DNA of 64,000 bases, from positions 186,001-250,000 of the forward strand of contig NZ_SLXL01000002.1 of assembly GCF_004345735.1 (NCBI RefSeq). Direction: 5' to 3'. The position numbers and the translations under genes are program-made. This document shows, in pieces, positions 21,849 to 31,408 of this stretch. Position 1 is the stretch's first letter. Each line of letters begins with the position of its first letter. The notes under the pieces were generated by a model, which was not told where the DNA came from, did no database searches, and saw only the letters and a program-made list of their open reading frames with translations. This DNA comes from Rhodovulum adriaticum (lineage in GTDB: Bacteria > Pseudomonadota > Alphaproteobacteria > Rhodobacterales > Rhodobacteraceae).

Positions 21849-22700
21849 TCAGCCGCGCATCGCGCGGGCCAGTGCCGCCGCCCGATCCAGCACCGCAGGG
21901 TCCAGCCCGGTATCATAGCCCAACGCGGCCAGCCGGGCGGCGACCGCCTCGGTCGCCACGTTGCCGGTCGCCCCCTTGGCATAGGGACAGCCGCCCAGGC
22001 CGCCAACGGCCGCATCGAACACCCGCACCCCCTGCGCCAGCGCGGCCTCGATATTGTCCAGCGCGCGGCCGGCCGTGTCGTGGAAATGCCCCGCCAGCCG
22101 TTCCGCAGGAACCACATCCCGGACCGCCCGCAGCATCGCGGTTACGCTGTCCGGCGTGCCCTGCCCGATCGTATCGCCCAGGGAAATCTCGTAACAGCCA
22201 AGCGCCAGCAGCTTTTCGGCCACCTGCGCCACCTGCCCCGGCGCCACCTTGCCGTCATAGGGGCAATCCGTCACGCAAGAAACATAGCCGCGCATCGGCA
22301 TCCCGTCGGCCCGGGCGGCGGCGGCCACCTCCTCAAAACGGGCCAGGCTTTCGGCGATGGTGGCGTTGATGTTCGCGCGGCTGAATCCTTCGGAGGCCGA
22401 GCCGAAAATCGCGATCACATCCGCACCGGCCGCGCGGGCACGCTCATACCCCTTCAGGTTGGGCGTCAGCGCAGCATAGCGGATGCCCGGCGCACGCGCG
22501 ATCCCGGCCAGCACCTCGGCGCTGTCGGCCATCTGCGGAACCCATTTGGGGCTGACGAAACTGGCCACCTCTATCCGCCGGAACCCCGCCTGCGACAGGG
22601 TATCGACCAGCGCGATCTTGTCGGCGGTGGGGATCGGGCGCGGTTCGTTCTGCAAGCCGTCGCGCGGGCCGACCTCGAAAATCTCGACGACCCCGGTCAT
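21849..22700 (-). CDS. liuE: Hydroxymethylglutaryl-CoA lyase
   Basis: A 283-residue TIM-barrel enzyme that cleaves HMG-CoA to acetoacetate and acetyl-CoA, the last step of leucine degradation. Signatures are the N-terminal EVGPRDGLQNEP with the metal-binding aspartate, EVASFVSPKWVPQMAD, the metal-binding HFHDTAGRAL, and the C-terminal active-site loop VGGLGGCPYAKGATGN containing the catalytic cysteine. The length is typical of bacterial HMG-CoA lyases. Confidence 0.95.
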   Translation of the reverse strand: MTGVVEIFEVGPRDGLQNEPRPIPTADKIALVDTLSQAGFRRIEVASFVSPKWVPQMADSAEVLAGIARAPGIRYAALTPNLKGYERARAAGADVIAIFGSASEGFSRANINATIAESLARFEEVAAAARADGMPMRGYVSCVTDCPYDGKVAPGQVAQVAEKLLALGCYEISLGDTIGQGTPDSVTAMLRAVRDVVPAERLAGHFHDTAGRALDNIEAALAQGVRVFDAAVGGLGGCPYAKGATGNVATEAVAARLAALGYDTGLDPAVLDRAAALARAMRG

Positions 22701-22745
22701 GGCCGAGTACCGACCGCGTCAGCGCGCAGCATCGCGGTCCCGCGC

Positions 22746-23408
22746 TCAGGCATCCGGCGCCTCGTAGAAATCGCGGGTGTAAAGTTCTGCCGCCCCATCC
22801 TCTGCCACAGCCTTTTGAAAGGCCGGCCGCGCCGCACAGCGCTGGTAATAGGCATCCACACCGGGCAGCAGGTCGGCCGGAACGAAGCGGCGGGCCATCA
22901 TCACGCCGTAGCCCACATTGGTATCCACCGCAGAGAAGCCCGAGGGCAACAGCCAGTCGCGCCCCTCCAGCGCGTGATCGATGACCTCCAGCGTCTTTTC
23001 CAGCCGCCGCGCCTCCAGCTGCATGACGGTCGGGCTGCGCATCCAATCCTCGCGCAGCACGATATGCTGCTGGGTCAGCACCGCGATATGCTGGCCGATG
23101 GTTTCAGCGAAATGCAGCCATTCCAGCCAGTCGACCCGTTCGACATCCCCCGCAAACCGACCCAACCCGCATTCGGGCCGGGTTTCGACCAGATATTCCG
23201 TGATCGCCCCGGATTCGAACAGAACCCGGCCATCGATTTCCAACGCAGGCACCCGGCCCGCAGGCGACAGCGCCAGATACCCGGGGCTGCGCAGCGACTT
23301 GTCGAAAAAGGAATGGCGTTCGACCTCGAATTCCAGCCCCATTTCATGCAGCAGCCACAGAATGCGGAAGGAGCGCGCCTGCGAACAATGGTGCAGCCGG
23401 ATCATCAT
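22746..23408 (-). CDS. Glutathione S-transferase family protein in liu operon
   Basis: A 220-residue protein with an N-terminal thioredoxin-like domain (RLHHCSQARSFRILWLLHEMG; PAGRVPALEIDG with the cis-proline; LFESGAITEYL binding gamma-glutamyl) and an all-helical C-terminal domain. The N-terminal HHCSQARS contains both a cysteine and a serine as candidate catalytic residues. The start ATG overlaps the liuD stop as ATGA, so it is translated with the carboxylase. A detoxifying or isomerising role towards a leucine-pathway intermediate is conceivable but not shown. Confidence 0.88.
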   Translation of the reverse strand: MMIRLHHCSQARSFRILWLLHEMGLEFEVERHSFFDKSLRSPGYLALSPAGRVPALEIDGRVLFESGAITEYLVETRPECGLGRFAGDVERVDWLEWLHFAETIGQHIAVLTQQHIVLREDWMRSPTVMQLEARRLEKTLEVIDHALEGRDWLLPSGFSAVDTNVGYGVMMARRFVPADLLPGVDAYYQRCAARPAFQKAVAEDGAAELYTRDFYEAPDA

Positions 23409-25357
23409 GTCTCCTCCTCGGGTTCCAGACGGATCAGCGGCGCTCCGGCCTCCACCTGCGCGCCCTCGGCCACCAGCAGTTCGGCCACGATGCCATCGCG
23501 CGGGGCGGTCAGGGTGTGTTCCATCTTCATCGCTTCGAGGATGACAAGGGCCTGGCCCGCTGTCACCCCCGCACCAGCGGAAACCTGAACCGCCTTGACC
23601 AGACCGGGCATCGGCGCCTCTATCCCGTCGCCACCAACCCCGGAGGCATCGGCCCGCGCCAGCGGATCGACGGGGGCAAAGGCGAAGGTGCCCCCTGCCC
23701 CGGCAAAGACATGGATTTCCCCACCGGCAGAGACCGTCGGCAAGGGCCGGTGACCGTCGACCGCCCAGCCCGCGGCATGGCGCGTGGCGTGCACCTCTCC
23801 GCTGGCCAGCACCACTGTCGCCCGGTCCGGCCCATGCAGCCGCAGGCGCACGGAAACCTCTTCGCCGTCATGGACCAGACCCAGGTCGCGGATCAGCGGC
23901 TGCCACAGGGCAAAACCATCCGCCGCAACGCCCGACAGCCCCGCAGCGACAAGCGCGGCAGTGGCGGTCGCTGCCCGCAGGATGGCCGGATCGGGCACAG
24001 CGGCGGCCAATACCTCAAGGTCGCGATCGATCAGCCCGGTATCGACCTTGCCGGCGGCAAACCCCGTATGCCGCGCCAACCGCCCGAGGAAATCCAGATT
24101 GGTCACCGTGCCCGCAACGCGGGTTTCCTGCAGCGCGCGGGCCAGCCGGTTCAGCGCCACCGCGCGGGTGGGGCCATGGGCAATGATCTTGGCGATCATC
24201 GGATCGTAGAACGGGCTGATCGTGTCGCCGGTACGCACGCCGGTATCGGCGCGGATGCCGGGCGGGAAGGCCAGATGCGCCAGCGTGCCGGTGGCGGGCA
24301 GAAAACCGGCGGGGACATCCTCGGCATAAAGTCGCGCCTCGAAGGCGTGGCCGGTCAGCGGGATGGCGTTCTGCGCCAGCGGCAGGCCCTCGCCCGCGGC
24401 CACCCGCAACTGCCATTCGACCAGGTCCAGCCCGGTGATCGCCTCGGTCACGGGATGTTCCACCTGCAAACGCGTATTCATCTCCATGAACCAGAAGCGG
24501 TCGGGATGCAGCCCGTCCGAGCCATCGACGATGAATTCCACCGTGCCCGCCCCGCGATAGCCGATGGCGCGCGCCGCGCGTACCGCCGCATCGCCCATGG
24601 CCGCGCGCATTTCGGGGGTCATGCCGGGGGCCGGGGCCTCTTCGATAACCTTCTGGTGGCGGCGCTGCAGGGAACAGTCGCGTTCGTAAAGGTGCACGGC
24701 ATCGGTCCCGTCGCCGAAAACCTGCACCTCGATATGGCGGGGCTGTTCGATGTACTTCTCGATCAGCACCGCGTCGTTGCCAAAGGCGCCCCGCGCCTCG
24801 GACCGGGCGGCGGTTAGCGCGGCGGAAAAATCGGCGGCGCGGGCGACCTTGCGCATCCCCTTGCCGCCCCCGCCTGCCACGGCCTTGATAAGGACCGGAT
24901 AACCGATGGCCTCTGCCGCGCCTTCCAGATGCGCGTCGTCCTGATTTTCACCGTGATAACCCGGCACCACCGGCACGCCCGCCTCTTCCATCAGTGCCTT
25001 GGCGGCGTCCTTCAGCCCCATCGCGCGGATGGCGTCCGCCGAGGGACCGATAAAGGTCAGGCCCGCGGCCTCTACCGCCTCGACGAAATCGGGGTTTTCC
25101 GACAGGAAACCATAGCCCGGGTGGATCGCCTCTGCCCCCGTGGCGCGCGCCGCCTCGATGATCCGCGCGCCTTGCAGGTAGCTTTCGCGCGGCGGCGGCG
25201 GGCCGATGGGGACCGCCTCGTCGGCGAGGGCCACATGGGCGGCCTCGGCATCGGCCTCGGAATAGACGGCGACGGTGGCCACGCCCATCGCGCGGGCCGT
25301 TTCGATCACGCGGCAGGCGATCTCGCCGCGGTTGGCAATCAGGATCTTGCGAAACAT
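23405..25357 (-). CDS. liuD: Methylcrotonyl-CoA carboxylase biotin-containing alpha subunit
   Basis: A 650-residue subunit with an N-terminal biotin carboxylase (MFRKILIANRGEIACRV, ATP-grasp with KAVAGGGGKGMRKV, and FMEMNTRLQVEHPVTE) and a C-terminal biotinyl domain whose acceptor lysine is in ILEAMKMEHTL. It carboxylates 3-methylcrotonyl-CoA with the liuB product. I chose the start at 25357; a frame open 42 residues further upstream runs through the intergenic repeat and is not part of the protein. Biotin attachment presumably depends on birA at 1.8 kb. Confidence 0.95.
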   Translation of the reverse strand: MFRKILIANRGEIACRVIETARAMGVATVAVYSEADAEAAHVALADEAVPIGPPPPRESYLQGARIIEAARATGAEAIHPGYGFLSENPDFVEAVEAAGLTFIGPSADAIRAMGLKDAAKALMEEAGVPVVPGYHGENQDDAHLEGAAEAIGYPVLIKAVAGGGGKGMRKVARAADFSAALTAARSEARGAFGNDAVLIEKYIEQPRHIEVQVFGDGTDAVHLYERDCSLQRRHQKVIEEAPAPGMTPEMRAAMGDAAVRAARAIGYRGAGTVEFIVDGSDGLHPDRFWFMEMNTRLQVEHPVTEAITGLDLVEWQLRVAAGEGLPLAQNAIPLTGHAFEARLYAEDVPAGFLPATGTLAHLAFPPGIRADTGVRTGDTISPFYDPMIAKIIAHGPTRAVALNRLARALQETRVAGTVTNLDFLGRLARHTGFAAGKVDTGLIDRDLEVLAAAVPDPAILRAATATAALVAAGLSGVAADGFALWQPLIRDLGLVHDGEEVSVRLRLHGPDRATVVLASGEVHATRHAAGWAVDGHRPLPTVSAGGEIHVFAGAGGTFAFAPVDPLARADASGVGGDGIEAPMPGLVKAVQVSAGAGVTAGQALVILEAMKMEHTLTAPRDGIVAELLVAEGAQVEAGAPLIRLEPEEET

Positions 25358-25415
25358 GGCCGGCCTGTCTCCTTGTTGCTGGTGTCGCCGCGGGGGCTGC
25401 CTGCCCCTGCACCCC

Positions 25416-25466
25416 CGGCGAATTTTTCCAAAGCAATGATCCGGCTTTGGTCCAAATATCTTCGCC
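25416..25466. repeat. Imperfect inverted repeat between liuB and liuD (dispersed-element relative)
   Basis: The left arm CGGCGAATTTTTCCAAAG (about 25416-25433) and the right arm CTTTGGTCCAAATATCTTCGCCG-like sequence (about 25444-25466) pair at both ends, with internal mismatches. The right arm shares TTGGTCCAAATA with the GGGTATTT..CCAAGAAGAAGG elements elsewhere in this window. It lies in the 122-base gap between liuB and liuD and may act as an intercistronic hairpin. Confidence 0.55.
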
Positions 25467-25479
25467 GAGGGCGCCTTTT

Positions 25480-27084
25480 TCACATGCGGAACACCCCAAA
25501 GCGCGTTTCGGGAATGGGGGCGTTCAGCGCGGCCGACAACGACAGCGCCAGCACCTCACGCGATTTGCGGGGGTCGACGATGCCATCGTCCCACAGCCGG
25601 GCAGAGGCGTAGAGCGGGTGACTTTGCGCCTCGAACATCTCGATTGTGGGGCGTTTGAAGGCGGCCTCTTCCTCGGGCGACCAGGTGCCGCCGGTGCGTT
25701 CGATCGCGTCGCGTTTGACGGTGGCCAGCACCCCCGCCGCCTGTTCGCCGCCCATCACGCTGATGCGCGAGTTGGGCCACGACCACAGAAAGCGCGGCTG
25801 ATAGGCCCGCCCCGCCATGCCGTAATTGCCCGCCCCAAAGGAGCCGCCCACGATCATCGTGATCTTGGGCACGCTGGTCGTGGCAACAGCAGTCACCATC
25901 TTGGCGCCGTGGCGCGCGATGCCCTCGTTTTCATATTTGCGCCCGACCATGAAGCCGGTGATGTTTTGCAGGAACACCAGCGGCGTGCCGCGCTGGCTGC
26001 AAAGTTCGATGAAATGCGCGCCCTTTTGCGCGGCCTCGGAAAACAGCACCCCGTTATTGGCGACGATCCCCACCGGGCAGCCCATGACATGGGCAAAGCC
26101 GGTGACCAGCGTTTCGCCAAAGCGCGGCTTGAACTCATCAAAGCGGGAGCCGTCGACCAGCCGCGCGATGACCTCGCGGATATCGTAGGGGGTGCGCAGG
26201 TCGGCAGGCACCACGCCCAGCAACTCGTCGGGGTCGTAGGCCGGATCTTCGGGGGATTCCCAGCGGACGGTCGCGGGTTTCTCGCGGTTCAGATGGCTGA
26301 CCGCGCGGCGGGCCAGCGCCAGGGCATGTGCGTCGTCCTCGGCCAGGTAATCGGCCACGCCGGACAGGCGGGTGTGCACATCGCCGCCACCCAGATCCTC
26401 GGCGCTGACGACCTCGCCGGTTGCGGCCTTGACCAGCGGCGGACCCGCCAGAAAGATCGTGCCCTGGTCCCGCACGATGATCGTGACATCCGACATGGCG
26501 GGCACATAGGCGCCACCGGCGGTACAACTGCCCATCACCACGGCGATTTGCGGGATACCCTTGGCCGACATCCGCGCCTGATTGTAGAAGATGCGCCCGA
26601 AATGGTCGCGGTCGGGGAAAACCTCATCCTGGTTGGGCAGGTTGGCCCCGCCGGAATCCACCAGATAGACGCAGGGCAGCGCGCATTCCTCGGCGATTTC
26701 CTGGGCGCGCAGGTGTTTCTTGACGGTCATCGGGTAATAGGTGCCGCCCTTCACGGTGGCGTCGTTGCACACGACCATGACCTCTTGCCCGTGGACCTGC
26801 CCGATCCCGGCAATCACGCCCGCGCAGGGGGCCGCGCCGTCATACAACCCGCGCGCTGCGGTCGCGCCGATTTCCAGGAAGGGCGAACCGGGGTCCAGCA
26901 GGTTGGCGACCCTGTCGCGGGGCAACATCTTGCCGCGCGACAGGTGGCGTTCGCGCGATTTTTCCCCACCGCCGGCGGCGGCCAGCGCGGCGGCGTCCTG
27001 CACGATGCGCAGGGCATCCAGATGGGCAGCGCGATTGGCCTGGAACGCCTCGGACCCCGGCACGGCGTTGGACTGCAACTTCAT
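25480..27084 (-). CDS. liuB: Methylcrotonyl-CoA carboxylase beta subunit (carboxyltransferase)
   Basis: A 534-residue carboxyltransferase of the crotonase-like type. It transfers the carboxyl group from biotin to 3-methylcrotonyl-CoA. Landmarks are [42 protein letters not shown] and [20 protein letters not shown]; these glycine-rich loops are the acyl-CoA and carboxybiotin oxyanion sites. The length matches known MCC beta chains better than propionyl-CoA carboxylase, and the surrounding liu genes support MCC. Confidence 0.95.
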   Translation of the reverse strand: MKLQSNAVPGSEAFQANRAAHLDALRIVQDAAALAAAGGGEKSRERHLSRGKMLPRDRVANLLDPGSPFLEIGATAARGLYDGAAPCAGVIAGIGQVHGQEVMVVCNDATVKGGTYYPMTVKKHLRAQEIAEECALPCVYLVDSGGANLPNQDEVFPDRDHFGRIFYNQARMSAKGIPQIAVVMGSCTAGGAYVPAMSDVTIIVRDQGTIFLAGPPLVKAATGEVVSAEDLGGGDVHTRLSGVADYLAEDDAHALALARRAVSHLNREKPATVRWESPEDPAYDPDELLGVVPADLRTPYDIREVIARLVDGSRFDEFKPRFGETLVTGFAHVMGCPVGIVANNGVLFSEAAQKGAHFIELCSQRGTPLVFLQNITGFMVGRKYENEGIARHGAKMVTAVATTSVPKITMIVGGSFGAGNYGMAGRAYQPRFLWSWPNSRISVMGGEQAAGVLATVKRDAIERTGGTWSPEEEAAFKRPTIEMFEAQSHPLYASARLWDDGIVDPRKSREVLALSLSAALNAPIPETRFGVFRM

Positions 27085-27151
27085 GGCCGGTCACCCCCAT
27101 GGCGGGGGGCCGTCGCGCACACCGTTCCCATTTCCGTGCTCCTCCCTTTTG

Positions 27152-27193
27152 CCGGACCCGCGCCGCCCCTCCCCAAAGGCGGCGCGGGGCCGG
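27152..27193. repeat. Strong 16-bp-arm GC hairpin between the LprI-like gene and liuB
   Basis: Arms 27152-27167 and 27178-27193 are complementary at 15 of 16 positions, with a G:T-type wobble at the other, around a ten-base loop. It begins two bases after the stop of the minus-strand LprI-like gene. The minus-strand sequence after the stem is CAAAAGGG, with no T-tract. It is more likely an mRNA-stabilising or attenuating structure than a classical terminator. Confidence 0.55.
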
Positions 27194-27194
27194 T

Positions 27195-27713
27195 TTACTT
27201 GGTTTCCATGTAGGTGATCGCGCTTTCGAGGAAGAGCGCCTCTTCACCCATGCGCTTCATCGTGCAGCTGGCCGCAGCGGTCATCGTGTAGGGGGTGCCG
27301 CGTCGCATCATGGCCTCGACCGCGCAGCGGATTTCGCGCCAGTTCCCCCATTTTTCGCGCATCTCCTCCAAGTCCGTGGTCAGCTGAAAGGGGATGTCCT
27401 TGCTCTTGGCATTTTCCGCGAACTCGGCATCGGCAACTTCGGCCAGCTCCATCATGCGGTCAAAGGCGGCGTCCAGGCGGCCCTTCCAGTATTCCGATTC
27501 CTTTCCCATGCAGGCGGCAATGTCGGAATTGGAGGCATTCTTGATCCGCTGGAAGCAGACGCGGGCGGATTCGCCGATACAGGTGTCATCGGCGCCGGGC
27601 AGGCGCTGCTTTTCCATGCACTCAAGCGTGGCATCGGGCGAGAACTGCACCTCTTGCGCGGCCACGGGGGTGGCAAGGGCAAGCGCGGCGGCAAGGATCA
27701 GGGAGCGTTTCAT
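27195..27713 (-). CDS. Exported LprI/DUF1311-like protein between liuA and liuB
   Basis: A 172-residue protein with a signal peptide (MKRSLILAAALALATPVAAQ). The mature domain has six cysteines (ECMEKQ, TCIGES, VCFQR, AACMGKESEYW, IRCAVEAM, ASCTMKRM). Alternating Cys/Trp patterns and the helical DAAFDRMMEL segment fit the LprI (lysozyme inhibitor, DUF1311) family. GAGG lies eight bases before the ATG at 27713. The protein should be periplasmic. Its placement between liuA and liuB has no obvious metabolic logic. Confidence 0.75.
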   Translation of the reverse strand: MKRSLILAAALALATPVAAQEVQFSPDATLECMEKQRLPGADDTCIGESARVCFQRIKNASNSDIAACMGKESEYWKGRLDAAFDRMMELAEVADAEFAENAKSKDIPFQLTTDLEEMREKWGNWREIRCAVEAMMRRGTPYTMTAAASCTMKRMGEEALFLESAITYMETK

Positions 27714-27750
27714 GGGGGTCACCTCATAAAGTTGAGTTTATGACTCACAT

Positions 27751-28914
27751 TTAGACCATCGCCTTCATCAATTCACGCCCCACCAGCATGCGCCGGATCT
27801 CGGATGTGCCGGCGCCGATCTCCATCAGCTTGGCATCGCGGAACAGCCGGCTGACCGCGCTGTCGGCCAAAAAGCCAGCCCCGCCCATGGCTTGCACCGC
27901 CTGGTGGGCCTGTTTCATCGCCTCTTCGGACGAATAGAGGACGCAAGCGGCAGCGTCCTGCCGCGTCACCGCGCCGCGATCACAAGAGCGTGCAACCGCG
28001 TAGACATAGGCCCGCGCGCTGTTCATCGCCGTGTACATGTCGGCGATCTTGCCCTGCATCAGCTGGAAGTTGCCGATGCTTTCGCCGAACTGCTTGCGGT
28101 CGCGCATGTAGGGCATGATCTCGTCCAGGCACGCGGCCATGATGCCGGTGCCGATGCCGGCCAGGACAACGCGTTCGTAGTCCAGCCCCGACATCAGCAC
28201 GCGCACGCCCTTGCCCTCTTCGCCCAGGACGTTTTCAAAGGGCACCTCGACATCGTCGAAGATCAGCTCACCCGTGTTCGACCCGCGCATGCCCAGCTTG
28301 TCGAAATGGGGACTGGTGGAAAAGCCTTTCATCGATTTCTCGACGATGAAGGCCGTGATGCCCTTGGGGCCAGCTTCGGGGTCGGTCTTGGCATAGACCA
28401 CCAGCGTATCGGCGTCGGGGCCGTTGGTGATCCAGTATTTCGTGCCGTTCAGCGTGTAATAGCCGTTCTTCTTTTCGGCGCGCAGCTTCATGCTGACAAC
28501 GTCCGACCCTGCGCCTGCCTCGGACATGGCCAGGGCGCCGACATGTTCGCCGGACAGCAGCCCGGGCAGGTATTTCCGCTTCTGCGCGTCGGTGCCGTTC
28601 AGCTTGATCTGGTTGACGCAGAGGTTGGAATGCGCCCCGTAAGACAGCGACACGCTGGCCGAGGCGCGGGCGATCTCCTCCACCGCGATGGTATGGGCGA
28701 GGTAGGACATGCCTGCGCCCCCGTATTCCTCGGGCACGGTGATGCCAAGCAAGCCCAGCTCGCCCATCTCGCGCCACAGATCGGCGGGAAAATCGTTGGT
28801 CCTGTCGATCTCGGCGGCCATCGGCTTGACGCGCTCTTGCGCCCAGCGATGCACCATCTCGCGCAGGGCGGCGGTATCCTCGTCTAGGTCGAATTCCATG
28901 GTGGCGGTAAACAT
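27751..28914 (-). CDS. liuA: Isovaleryl-CoA dehydrogenase
   Basis: A 387-residue flavin-dependent acyl-CoA dehydrogenase. [20 protein letters not shown] and [19 protein letters not shown] form the FAD/substrate region. [15 protein letters not shown] supplies the catalytic glutamate at the position characteristic of isovaleryl-CoA rather than short-chain dehydrogenases. It is the first gene of the leucine-degradation operon and feeds electrons to ETF. GGGAGGAG precedes the ATG at 28914. A palindromic operator-like site lies 24-41 bases upstream of the start. Confidence 0.94.
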   Translation of the reverse strand: MFTATMEFDLDEDTAALREMVHRWAQERVKPMAAEIDRTNDFPADLWREMGELGLLGITVPEEYGGAGMSYLAHTIAVEEIARASASVSLSYGAHSNLCVNQIKLNGTDAQKRKYLPGLLSGEHVGALAMSEAGAGSDVVSMKLRAEKKNGYYTLNGTKYWITNGPDADTLVVYAKTDPEAGPKGITAFIVEKSMKGFSTSPHFDKLGMRGSNTGELIFDDVEVPFENVLGEEGKGVRVLMSGLDYERVVLAGIGTGIMAACLDEIMPYMRDRKQFGESIGNFQLMQGKIADMYTAMNSARAYVYAVARSCDRGAVTRQDAAACVLYSSEEAMKQAHQAVQAMGGAGFLADSAVSRLFRDAKLMEIGAGTSEIRRMLVGRELMKAMV

Positions 28915-28937
28915 GTCGGGCTCCTCCCCTGCGCCTT

Positions 28938-28955
28938 ATTGAACGCTTGTTCAAT
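28938..28955. promoter_or_regulatory. Operator-like palindrome upstream of liuA
   Basis: ATTGAACGCTTGTTCAAT has perfect 7-bp arms (ATTGAAC/GTTCAAT) around four bases and lies 24-41 bases upstream of the liuA start, in the divergent gap with creA. Its form and position suit a TetR-family repressor site. A near-identical copy stands at 39963-39980 at almost the same distance from an acyl-CoA synthetase start. No regulator gene is in the window. Confidence 0.65.
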
Positions 28956-29045
28956 TTCTAGCAGCGGGGCTTTGTCACGTCAATCATGCTCGCATCCCGG
29001 GCGGGGTGTGCTTACCTCTGGGATCAGTAACCGAAAGGAGGCCCC

Positions 29046-29504
29046 ATGAAACGCCTATGCCTTGCTGCCATGCTTGCCGCCCTGCCCCTGTCCGCCCCGG
29101 CCGAGGAGATTGGCCGCATCGGCGTGGACTGGACCGGCAACGACATCATCATCGAGGCCGTCCACGACCCCGAGGTCGAGGGCGTGACCTGCCACATCGC
29201 CTATTTCGACCGCTCCTTTCTGGACCGGATCAGCCAGGGCAACTGGTTCGAGGATCCCTCGAACGCGTCGATCGCCTGCCGGCAGACAGGGCCGATCACC
29301 ATCGGCGACATCGACCGCAGCCCCGAGGGCGAGGAGGTGTTCCGCGAGCGGCGATCCATCGTGTTCAAGAGCCTGCGGATCAAGCGCATCTATGACGAAC
29401 CGAACCGCACCCTGATCTACCTTGTGCATGCGCGGGAACTTGCCGAAGGCTCGGCCAAGATGGCGATTTCCACCGTACCGCTGTTCAACGCGGGGCAGGA
29501 ATAG
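29046..29504 (+). CDS. creA: CreA family periplasmic protein
   Basis: A 152-residue protein with an N-terminal signal peptide (MKRLCLAAMLAALPLSAPA). The mature part contains the CreA-family stretch GRIGVDWTGNDIIIEA, then GVTCHIAYFDRSFLDR and DPSNASIACRQTGPI. The two cysteines probably form a disulfide. CreA has no firmly established function. AAAGGAGG is well placed before the ATG. The gene is transcribed divergently from liuA and convergently with the aminotransferase gene at 29.5 kb. Confidence 0.92.
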   Translation: MKRLCLAAMLAALPLSAPAEEIGRIGVDWTGNDIIIEAVHDPEVEGVTCHIAYFDRSFLDRISQGNWFEDPSNASIACRQTGPITIGDIDRSPEGEEVFRERRSIVFKSLRIKRIYDEPNRTLIYLVHARELAEGSAKMAISTVPLFNAGQE

Positions 29505-29543
29505 GCCCGGTCGGCCGGGTACGTAGACCAACAAGAGGCTGGG

Positions 29544-30731
29544 CTAAGCGTGTCCGACCTCTTCGCGCACGATCCGGGCGATCAGGGCGCAGTCTTGCGG
29601 GGTAAAGGTCAGTGGCAGCCGCAGGTCGATCAACCCCGCCAGCACCCGGTCGCTCCGCGGCAACGGATCGGGATCGGCATAGGCCCAGTGATCGTAGCGC
29701 GAGGTAAATCCCGCGGGCTGATCCGCGCCGAACCATTTCAGTTCCACCCCGCGCGCGGCGCAGGCGGCCAGCAGCGCCGTTATCCGTGGCGCATCCCAGT
29801 CCGGCAGAAGGAACTGAAACGAAGATCCGACAAAGGATTCCGCCCCGGGACGATCGATCAGGCGCAGGCCGGGCGCACCGCGCAGACCATCCTCCATCGC
29901 GATATAAAGCAGGTTCCAGCGTGCGATCCGGTCGGGCAGGTCGCGCAGTTGTACCCGCAGGATCGCGGCGCGCAGATTATCCATCCGGCCAGAAACATTC
30001 GGGGTTTGCAGGCGCAGCCCGTCAAAGGCCGCGGGCGGGGGCGCGGCAACATGGCGATCATACAACATGTAAGAGCCCGACAGCAGCACCGCGCGCGCCA
30101 TCAACTCGGGATCGTCGCCCACGATCAGGCCGCCCTCGCCGGAATTCAGATGCTTGTAGGTCTGGGTAGAGTAACACCCCAGAACCCCGTGCCGCCCCGA
30201 AGGGACACCGGCCCAGGCCGCACCCATAGTGTGGGCGCAATCCTCGACCACCTGCACGCCCGCCCCGTCGCAGATCGCCATCAGCCGGTCCATGTCGCAA
30301 ACATGCCCGCGCATGTGCGACAGCATCAGAACCCGTGCGCCCGTATCAGCGATGCGGGTTTCCAGATGATCCAGGTCGATCACCAGATCCTGCGTCACCT
30401 CGACGAAGACCGGGCGCGCCCCCAGGCTGGCAATCGCGCCCGGCACCGGCGCCAGCGTAAAGGCGTTGGTCAGAACCGCCTGCCCCGGCCCCACCCCCAA
30501 CGCACGCAGGGCGCAGGCCAGCGCGTATCCCCCCGAGGACACCGCCAGGCAATAGCGCGCCCCGGTGAAGGCGGCGAACTCTTGCTCCAGCAGGGCGGTT
30601 TCCGAAACCTCGCCCGGCGCGGTATTGTAGCGGTGCAGCCGCCCACTGCGCATCACCTGAACAGCTGCGGCGATGGCCTCTTCGGGGATGGGTTCCTGTT
30701 GGGTGAAACTGCCGGTGAAGCGGTCGGTCAT
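29544..30731 (-). CDS. DegT/DnrJ/EryC1/StrS-type PLP aminotransferase
   Basis: A 395-residue fold-type I PLP enzyme. VEDCAHTMGAAW carries the aspartate that contacts the pyridine ring. STQTYKHLNSGEGG contains the lysine expected to form the internal aldimine. Members of this family aminate keto-sugars for surface polysaccharides or antibiotics. No sugar-pathway genes are nearby, so the substrate is unknown. It starts 11 bases after the phosphatase gene and probably shares its transcript. Confidence 0.85.
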   Translation of the reverse strand: MTDRFTGSFTQQEPIPEEAIAAAVQVMRSGRLHRYNTAPGEVSETALLEQEFAAFTGARYCLAVSSGGYALACALRALGVGPGQAVLTNAFTLAPVPGAIASLGARPVFVEVTQDLVIDLDHLETRIADTGARVLMLSHMRGHVCDMDRLMAICDGAGVQVVEDCAHTMGAAWAGVPSGRHGVLGCYSTQTYKHLNSGEGGLIVGDDPELMARAVLLSGSYMLYDRHVAAPPPAAFDGLRLQTPNVSGRMDNLRAAILRVQLRDLPDRIARWNLLYIAMEDGLRGAPGLRLIDRPGAESFVGSSFQFLLPDWDAPRITALLAACAARGVELKWFGADQPAGFTSRYDHWAYADPDPLPRSDRVLAGLIDLRLPLTFTPQDCALIARIVREEVGHA

Positions 30732-30742
30732 GCGCCCTGCTC

Positions 30743-31408
30743 CTAGGGGATCAGCCGCCCGACAAGGTCGAACAGGTCATCGTAATGGGACAACAGGGCC
30801 GCCGGGGCCAGATCGGGCATTGCCGCCGCCGCCGGGCCGAACCCGACCAGCACGCAGGGCACCCCTGCCGCGCGGGCGGTGTCGCGGTCGGTGACGGTAT
30901 CCCCAATCAGGACAGAGCGGTCCACCGCGCCCCCGGCCTGTTCCACGGCTGCGCGATAGGGGGCGGGGTCAGGCTTGCGCACGGGCAGCGTATCCGCCCC
31001 GATCAACGAGTCGAAGCGGTCGCGCACGCCCAGCCGACGCATCAGGGTTTCGGCCAGACCCTCGGGCTTGTTCGTGCAGATCCCCACCGCATACCCCGCG
31101 TCGCGCAGCCGGTCCACCGCAGCCACCGCACCGGGATACAGGCGGGTGTGCCGGTCGATGTCACGGGCGTAGTGATCCAGAAAGATCGGGAACTGCTCGG
31201 TCACGGCGTCCTCGACCGCCGGGTGGTCCAACCGGCCGAACCCCAGCCGCAGCATCGCCCGCCCCCCCTGAAAGGCCGTCGCCGCATCGGTCACCGGGTC
31301 CAGCGGCATGCCATGGCCCAATCCCGCGAAACAGGCATTCGCCGCGCCGATCAGATCGCGGCTGGTATCGGCCAGCGTGCCGTCAAGATCGAAGATGACC
31401 GTGCGCAT
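30743..31408 (-). CDS. gph: Phosphoglycolate phosphatase-like HAD hydrolase
   Basis: A 221-residue HAD-superfamily phosphatase. Motif I is VIFDLDGTLADTS, with the nucleophile and acid aspartates at residues 7 and 9. A helical cap (about 15-85) follows, motif II is GICTNKPEGLAE, and motif IV is SVLIGDTVTDRDTARAAG. The cap and length fit Gph-type enzymes that recycle 2-phosphoglycolate from DNA repair or Rubisco, though HAD substrate calls are only moderately reliable. I chose the start at 31408; longer frames add 27 unrelated residues. Confidence 0.85.
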   Translation of the reverse strand: MRTVIFDLDGTLADTSRDLIGAANACFAGLGHGMPLDPVTDAATAFQGGRAMLRLGFGRLDHPAVEDAVTEQFPIFLDHYARDIDRHTRLYPGAVAAVDRLRDAGYAVGICTNKPEGLAETLMRRLGVRDRFDSLIGADTLPVRKPDPAPYRAAVEQAGGAVDRSVLIGDTVTDRDTARAAGVPCVLVGFGPAAAAMPDLAPAALLSHYDDLFDLVGRLIP

